This document shows, in pieces, positions 57,813 through 64,000 of a stretch of 64,000 nucleotides of DNA (the stretch's first letter is position 1; each line of letters starts with the position of its first letter). Under the pieces are notes generated by a model. It was not told where the DNA came from and did no database searches. It saw only the letters and a list, made by a program, of their open reading frames with translations. The DNA lies in assembly GCA_034509735.1 (NCBI GenBank), contig JACGWO010000013.1, forward strand, positions 15,892,136 to 15,956,135. Direction: 5' to 3'. The translations under genes were made by a program, and so were the position numbers. This DNA comes from Sesamum alatum (lineage: Eukaryota > Streptophyta > Magnoliopsida > Lamiales > Pedaliaceae).

Positions 57813-58457
57813 ATTTACTTTTTAAAAAAAATAATCACTTTAATTTGTGGGCTTGTGTAATATTAAAATTGTAAATAGTTTAAGTCGAATAGAATATATC
57901 GTTATTCAAGTTTACTTTAGTTATCATCAAGTTTAAAAATTTCCATTTGATATTGATTTGGTTATTAATTTAATCAGGATCAAATAATTTTTAATTGGAT
58001 AAAAAATGAGTCGAACTCAAATAATTTGATTCTTTTTGTACATTTTATTATTTATGAATTAATCAAATTAAGCTCGAGTCAAATTAGAAAGCTTACGAAC
58101 AAAAAAAAATTTGTTTAAGTTTAACAAATTGAATTCACAAGGGCTTTTTTTTTCTTTTTCCTATAGTTTTTTGATAAAAATCGATTACAATCATCAATGT
58201 CAAATATCTATATCTAACAATAACCGACAACTACAACAATCATATACGAGTCATCAATATCATATAGTTATATCTAATCAACTACTATTAAAGTAGAATA
58301 ACATCCTACACGTTGGTGGTGTTCAAATCCATGACTTTAGAGTTATGAAACCTCAATTTCGCCAATTTAGTTAGGGCTTATTGTTAAATTCACACGGGCT
58401 TTTACCAATCGATTCTTGGTCCTGCGAAACATAAAAAACTTTCTAAGATTAAATTCA
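57813..58457. other. Upstream region of the P-protein gene, no other gene seen
   Basis: It is AT-rich with no clear second gene or RNA. About 640 bp separates the TATA candidate from the first repeat element, so most upstream control sequence should lie here. Confidence 0.5.
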
Positions 58458-58749
58458 GGGTAAATTATAAATTACCTCCATGTGTTATTCAAAATGTTCA
58501 CATAAGCTCCTGTGAAAAATCAAATACCACATTACCCCCTTGTGTTTTTAAAAAAAGAGCAAATTATTCCCTTTCATATGCCAGTGTGATTAACGCGTTC
58601 CAAATGCAACTGTATTAGCCATTTTTGTTGTGCAATGACCAAAATGTCCATTTCTTTAACAAACAATCCCGAATAAGCCTAGCAAGTAAAAAGAAATCCC
58701 AAATATTAAAAAATAAAATTAAAAAAAAAAGGAAAAAGTTGTCGTTTTC

Positions 58750-60060
58750 CCACCCCTGGTGTTACATGCCGCCCCTTAACTAGGAGTATCGGCAGTGACT
58801 TGCGGAGGACGTGCGGGCGATAAGGGGATGTCGGTCCGGCACGTGGGAGCGCAATGGTTCAAGCGGTACGCGATTCAGACGTCGGACGAGGGAGTTGTGA
58901 AAAAGGTGCGCTCCTCGGCCATTTCAAGGACTTTAAATATCTACTGCTAAAACAAAGGAAAATATTTTTAAGCCTATTATAAGGGGGACAGCAATGGTGA
59001 GCTCCAACTAGTCCACCCCGTGCAGTGAGGCACTAAATGAGCGATTCCCTTGGGGCATGTTGGGGGCCTCAAGGGCCGGTTTTAGGCACCTCGAAGGGAG
59101 GGCTAAAGTCCTCGGTCGATATGGGAACCGAACGGGCGGCGTGGGGCTAGGATGGCACACGTTGGGCAAGCAACGCGCCGAGAGGCTCCGTGTGATTGCG
59201 AGGATGCCCCGCGGGCTGCGGGAAGTCGTAGGCAACACCTCTCAGGCGGAATGAGCAATCGAGGCGAAGCATTGAAAGACCTCGTGAGCTACTCGTGTCA
59301 TGCGCTATTGGGTTCTAGCCATGCACGACGGTCCGTTGGCTAAGATACGCGGTCGTAGGGCGACGCCGCGCTGTGGGCAAAGTATGAGGCCACGCTGAAA
59401 GGCAAGAAGGCATGTTGGGCATGTCGTGTGAGACTAATGCAAGATGTTGGCATAAGAGTTGGGCCACGGACGGGTGATGCTGCCCTCCTTGGGCGAGGCA
59501 TGCGAGATGGGCATGGCGAAAACATGCGCCGGTAATGCACCGAGTGATTGTTGTGCGTGCGATGGGCGTTGTGGGCGTAAGTTGGCCCATAGTGCCGAGA
59601 TGGATCGAGGATGCTCCGAGCCATTGCGAGAAGTATCGGCGAGGCCTGAGATTGTGGGCGAGATACAGGATGGCAAGCTAGCTAGTTGGGGTCGGACATG
59701 GAGGCGCGCAAGGCGCGAGAGCTGCGACCCTCTGCGAACATGGGCATTCCGGATAGGCAAGTGCTTGGGCGCAAGGCGCCGCACAGGGATGCGTTCGGAT
59801 GTCGCGCTAGTAAGCTGCGAGTGTCGAAGACACATGGTCGGGAGACCGAGAGGACTCGAATGGAGAAAGGCCGGTCGAAGGTTGTGAGCAACCTGAGAGG
59901 CATCACAGGCGAAAAAGAGATATTCCGCTGCAATAAAAGAGTCCGCTCGTGACACGTGGTATCAGGCCGGTCGAAGGTTGTGAGCAACCTGAGAGGCATC
60001 ACGAGTAAAAAAGAGATATTCCGTTGCAGCAAAAGAGTCCGCCCGTGACACCTGGCCACA
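58750..60060 (+). mobile_element. GC-rich LTR-like block with primer-site-like end
   Basis: The block is much richer in GC than its surroundings (for example 'gggcatgttgggggcctcaa' near 59050), with no coherent reading frame over both strands. It ends gtgacacg followed by TGGTATCAG (59956-59964), like the start of an initiator tRNA-Met primer site after an LTR. No TG start or second LTR was found. It may be a fragment of a Ty3/gypsy LTR. Confidence 0.4.
59869..60056. repeat. 96-bp tandem duplication
   Basis: Two adjacent copies start ggccggtcgaaggttgtgag at 59869 and 59965. They share 'caacctgagaggcatcac', 'aaaaagagatattccg' and 'aaaagagtccgc', with a few substitutions. The first copy ends with the primer-site-like sequence. 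Confidence 0.9.
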
Positions 60061-60215
60061 ACCACCTCACTCCCCAAACAGCAAGCACTCCCTCCCATCA
60101 GTGTAGGCGGTGGAGCAGGCATGGAGCAGGTGGTGTTGACGCATGCTTGGGAAAGGGGTTGTGGCGGCGGGGGTATAGGGATGGGTTTTGGGGGTGATCG
60201 GTGGCTGGGGAAGGC

Positions 60216-61257
60216 GGTGTTTTCAAACCCGGATTGGACCGGCCGGTTCGACCAGTCCGATCGGGAACTGGCCAAGGGTCCGGTACGGTTCAGGGGATAA
60301 AAACCGCATCGATCAAACCCAGTGCAAACCGATCAAACCCGATCAAAACCAGCCAAAATCAGTTCGCCCGATAGCCTGTCAACCCAATTTTATTCTTTTT
60401 TTTAAAAAAAAAAACTATGGTTTAATATTTCACTAATCAAACATATATTTCACTAAAAAATAATATAGTGAAATACACAAAGAGAAAAACAAATGCCAAA
60501 AAAATATATTGGCAAGTGTTTCATGGACAATTACTCAAACAAAATATCACATATTTATAGGCTCAATTGTTTGAGCTTGCCTTGTCTTTTTTCAATGTGG
60601 GACATGAGAAAATGCTTAAACTATGAAGAAATGCACAAACTTTGCCCATATTTTTTCAATGTGTGAGAGACATATTTATAGGCTCAATTGTTTGAGCTTG
60701 CCTTGTCTTTTGTCAATGTGGAACATGAGAAAATGCTTAAATTATGATAAAGTGCCCAAGCTTTGTGTATACCTTTTCAATGTGGGAGAGAAAATAAATC
60801 AATTTTTTTTATTCTTCTATTTCTTTTTCCTTTTCTCCATGTTTTTTCAATCTTTTTGGACTTTTTTTGTTAAAAATAATATATAAAGACAACAATTGTT
60901 AAAATTTTATTATAAATTTTATTTATTTTATCAATTAATATATAATATATTTGGGGGTTTAAAATTTTAAATTCTTATTAGTTGGAATCTTGATTTAATT
61001 TGTTTCCTTCAAGAGGTTTGTTGATTTTTTATTGTTAAATTATTATAGATTATATTTATTTATAAATTGTACCGATTTTATTAAATGTTGTTATAAATTA
61101 TTTTTATTTAATATATTGATATATAATGTATAGATATATTACATATATATATATAATAAAGTCTGGGTCAACCGATTTTTTTAATCCGGTCCGACTGGTC
61201 AAACCAGTGACCCAGTAACTTGACCGGTTCTATCCCTGATCCGGTTCTGAAAACATT
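60216..61257. mobile_element. Inverted-end element (ATGTTTTCA ends)
   Basis: The ends GGTGTTTTCAAACCCGGATT and, reversed, AATGTTTTCAGAACCGGATC are inverted, followed by 'ggaccggccggttcgacc' and 'actggtcaaaccag'-like words. The flanks are ggggaaggc (60207-60215) and ggggaaaggc (61258-61267), nearly identical. It has no transposase. The same end words occur at 47966 and 49604. A direct repeat in its interior (ttataggctcaattgtttga at 60556 and 60676) is also visible. It could be hAT- or Mutator-related. Confidence 0.65.
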
Positions 61258-61721
61258 GGGGAAAGGCATTCCGGCGGTTACGGGGGTAGTAGCTTGGGGC
61301 ACCATTCCAAGGGGTGGTGAAGGAGGGTTCCAGCGGCGGCGGGCGACGGCCCTCTCTTTCTCTCTCTCTCTCTATAGATACAAATATATATATATATACA
61401 TATCTGTATATTAAAAATAATCTATAATTATTATTAAAAAATATGTATGTGTACAAAGTATAATTAAATATGAGCCACATATTTAGAAAAGAGTAAATAT
61501 ACACCATTGATTTAGAAGGGGTATTTTTGTCACTGCAGCTTAACACTCATGTTGAAATACATTAGGGGGCAATGTGATCTTTGTTAAAAAATACAAGGAG
61601 ATAATGTGGTATTTAATTTTTTATAAGGATTTATGTGAATATTTCGAGTAATACATGGGTGTAATTTGTAATTTCCCCTTAATTTTAAGATGTAGTGGTG
61701 GGTAAAGGGTGTGCGCACTGA

Positions 61722-61779
61722 ACACCAACTTGAGGAAAAGGACATGGATGTACACCAACTTGAGGAAAAGGACATGGAT
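61722..61779. repeat. 30-bp exact tandem duplication
   Basis: The unit acaccaacttgaggaaaagg acatggat occurs at 61722 and 61752, separated by two bases. It is a short recent duplication in non-coding DNA. Confidence 0.9.
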
Positions 61780-63185
61780 TTTTCTGGGTCCACGTGCAAT
61801 TCTTGATATTCTGCAACCCAATGGCTTCTGGTAAAAAAATCTGCACTTTTCTGTGCATAAATTTGTGAAACGAGGGCAAAAATATGTATTTTTTTATGCA
61901 AAAAAGAAAACAATTTGAGATTGTATGGAAGGGAGTGAAGGGGGAGGGATTGAAATTCAATGGACAAAATTAAATCAATTTGGCAACAAGTACAAATTTT
62001 GCTATACAATGAAAAAAAGGCTGAATTTTGGTCTAATGAGTATTTCGAGCTAGACTATTGATGATTGGCATGTACACACAAATAATTAGGCTAGTTGAGA
62101 TGGTCCTTAGCTAAAATTCTTCAAAACTTAATTCAATTAGTTCAATGTGATATGGGGTCGAGTTTAACAGTCTCTTCTATAGAGAGCGATCTAGTAACAA
62201 TAAATCCATTCTTGTATCCTTCATGTATTTATAAGCCTTTATGTGTCAAAATTCGCCAGGCCACGTGTCAATGAGATAATCGTCAAATGGATGTTTGATC
62301 AATGGCTATCCTGATGGGTCGCTAGGTCACGCAAGTCGAGTTGTGATCTGAATCAGTCGAAAACAAGCAGATTTATGAAGTGTTTCGGTATTTTCTTGTT
62401 TCTTTAAGTACATTTTGGTTTTCTTGCAGGTATAGTGTATTTTCTCCTTATCAATCATGAATTTTTAATTGTCAATAATCGATATATATTAATCATCAAT
62501 GTCAAATATATATTAATTATTTGTTTACATCTGATCAACGATTAAAAACGCAAATCCTTGTTCGTACAATATTTACATGGGAATATCATGATACAATTTG
62601 TTCTATAAAAGGGAAAACCAAGCGCAGTTCGAGATTCTAAGAATCAAAATAAGATTCAAGATCTACTCAAATAATTAAAAAGTAAAAATCTAATATTTTT
62701 TTTTTGTTTATTTTTGTTTGAAGAAGAAAGGACACAGGATCTGAAGAATCGTGCTTTCAATGAATTGACGTGTTTGAGAGTCACAGTTAGTGGCTTTGGT
62801 AGGCGGTCGCGAAGTGAGTTGGTGAATCTTGGCATTAAATAATTAATCGTGGGGCCTCGGAGTTGATGCTGATAGGGTTGGGCGCAGTCTGGGCCATAAG
62901 ATCAAGTGCAGCGTTCGGTGGCTCTGAAATCTACGGCTACCGATGTTTCTCCTTCACACACACCATTTTCGTCTGTCAAGAGTAAAATGTGTGCTAAACA
63001 TAGTAAGAATCTTTACTCCGAATGGAATTCACCAACACATGAATCGGATCCCAATCCCACTACCACTGATGAGTGTTTCTCCATAAAAAGTTTTGATTCC
63101 ACAAATAGATTTGAAAAAATACAAGCAATCCTTGTGTTATTACAAATGAATAAATTATTCTTTTATGAAAAATAAAATAGCAATT

Positions 63186-63290
63186 TATCTCCTTATATTT
63201 TCTAAAATGAATCAATTTACCTTCCCGTGTTCTTTAAAATGGAGCAATTTACCTCCCTGTGTAGGGAGGTAAATTACATTAAACCCAATA
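63186..63290. repeat. Fragment related to inverted-repeat copy 9
   Basis: Three repeated units of the form 'caatttacct' plus 'tcttaaaatg' are followed by an inverted 'gggaggtaaattacattaaaccc'-like end. It is probably a small or truncated member of the same class; no target duplication was checked with confidence. Confidence 0.5.
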
Positions 63291-64000
63291 GATTTATGCC
63301 TTGAACTCGACTATGCTGATGGGCTTTTACTATTTGATCCTAGACATGAGGTCGAGATCTCTCTAGTCACTTCCGATAAAATATAGAACCTAAGAAAAGA
63401 ATAAATTATAAGATTTATTGGGAGCTTCCCAATTAAAATCCTGCGATACTTAAGTTACATTGAGATCGAGAATGTTCGAACTGGAAATATTTTATACTAG
63501 TGGTTATAATAATAATGTCTTACTATAAATAAAGTGCAGTGAATGTATTTATAAGATTAAATATGTTCACTTGTCTGGTCCACATGGCACCATATCTAAT
63601 TACGTGTAGTCAGACGATCAACGATCCAAATTACGGATAATTTGGAGCGAGTAGGGCGACCTGACCCAATATCAAAGGACACAGATTCTAAAACTGTTAT
63701 GGCATTTTCTTTTAATTGTGGGGTATTTATGCATATTTACAATATAGCCCTATCACTATTACTTGGGCTTCCCCAGGATTTGTCTCATTGTAGCTTTGCC
63801 AGGACCAAATTCTAAAGATGTTGATTAAGTTACAATTGAAGGTCGTAACAATCATGATGTTGGATCATCATTCAAGAGAATAAGACATCACATAAACCTA
63901 ACCCCACATTTCACTAGTAAAGAGCTTCAAGGTTGAAAGTTTTGGTTCACAACCCTGAACACTTTTTGCGTTTTTGAACATAATACTTTTTGTAATGAAG

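Larger units (their letters stand above)
58458..61678. mobile_element. Large inverted-repeat element, copy 9, with nested content
   Basis: The ends are GGGTAAATTATAAATTACCT (58458) and, reversed, GGGGAAATTACAAATTACAC (61678). About 150 bp of inverted homology follows on each side ('aataccacatta(c/t)' and 'ttcacataa' words). The flanks are ttaaattca (58449-58457) and ttaatttta (61679-61687), 7/9. It contains GC-rich LTR-like DNA and the element at 60216-61257. No transposase is recognisable. Confidence 0.7.
61679..64000. other. Intergenic right edge, no gene seen
   Basis: No conserved protein, tRNA or rRNA is visible. It contains the 30-bp tandem duplication at 61722-61779. At 63186-63290 there is a fragment with repeated 'caatttacct(c)c' words ('tcaatttaccttcccgtgtt', 'gcaatttacctccctgtgta') that resembles the ends of copy 9. 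An 89-codon frame at 62906-63175 has no recognised homology. Confidence 0.5.

Noticed and set aside
59008..60275. Overlapping GC-rich reading frames on both strands
   Set aside because: Frames are open on both strands at once because of composition. There is no conserved motif, no splice structure, and the DNA lies inside a repeat element.
62906..63175. 89-codon plus-strand frame near the right edge
   Set aside because: No known family, no splice or promoter support; its end runs up to the repeat fragment at 63186.

Overview
This window is nuclear DNA from a flowering plant, almost certainly a eudicot. It holds one intact host gene with 15 exons and GT-AG introns, set in AT-rich DNA packed with plant transposable elements: CACTA, Ty1/copia, an L1-type LINE, Helitrons, inverted-repeat MITEs and an integrated caulimovirid. 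The species cannot be fixed from the sequence alone.

Layout. 1-3179 is AT-rich with a diverged 614-bp tandem duplication and one inverted-repeat element. 3180-18436 is a back-to-back pair of CACTA transposons: a deleted copy (A) on the minus strand and a longer decayed copy (B) on the plus strand, both with their 3' ends facing outward. 18.4-25.6 kb is AT-rich, with two inverted-repeat MITEs, two Helitron-like 3' termini, a four-unit 106-111-bp tandem array and an LTR-like stretch. 25.6-31.4 kb is a decayed plus-strand copia element with a long 3' LTR. From 31.4 to 47.8 kb lies one old LINE, broken apart by four nested insertions: an inverted-repeat element that carries a near full-length endogenous caulimovirid (about 32.0-39.45 kb, minus strand), a minus-strand copia element with two LTRs and a 5-bp target duplication (40557-45507), another inverted-repeat MITE (45974-46427) and a CACTA-type MITE (46817-47259). 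47.9-51.9 kb is a further nest of small elements. 52760-57532 (minus) is the host gene: mitochondrial glycine decarboxylase P-protein, intact and predicted at 1038 residues. 57.8-64 kb is again repeat-derived, with a 3.2-kb inverted-repeat element holding LTR-like GC-rich DNA and another small element.

The P-protein works with H-, T- and L-proteins in the glycine cleavage system of photorespiration and one-carbon metabolism; the other three are not in the window. All other coding potential belongs to mobile DNA and nearly all of it is broken. The most notable pattern is a recurrent class of inverted-repeat elements built from repeated TTTTGGTCC-like or similar words, flanked by 9-10-bp target duplications (at least nine copies). 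Next are the mirror-image CACTA pair and the clean nesting order that dates these insertions relative to one another. The caulimovirid is described only as an old, broken genomic copy.
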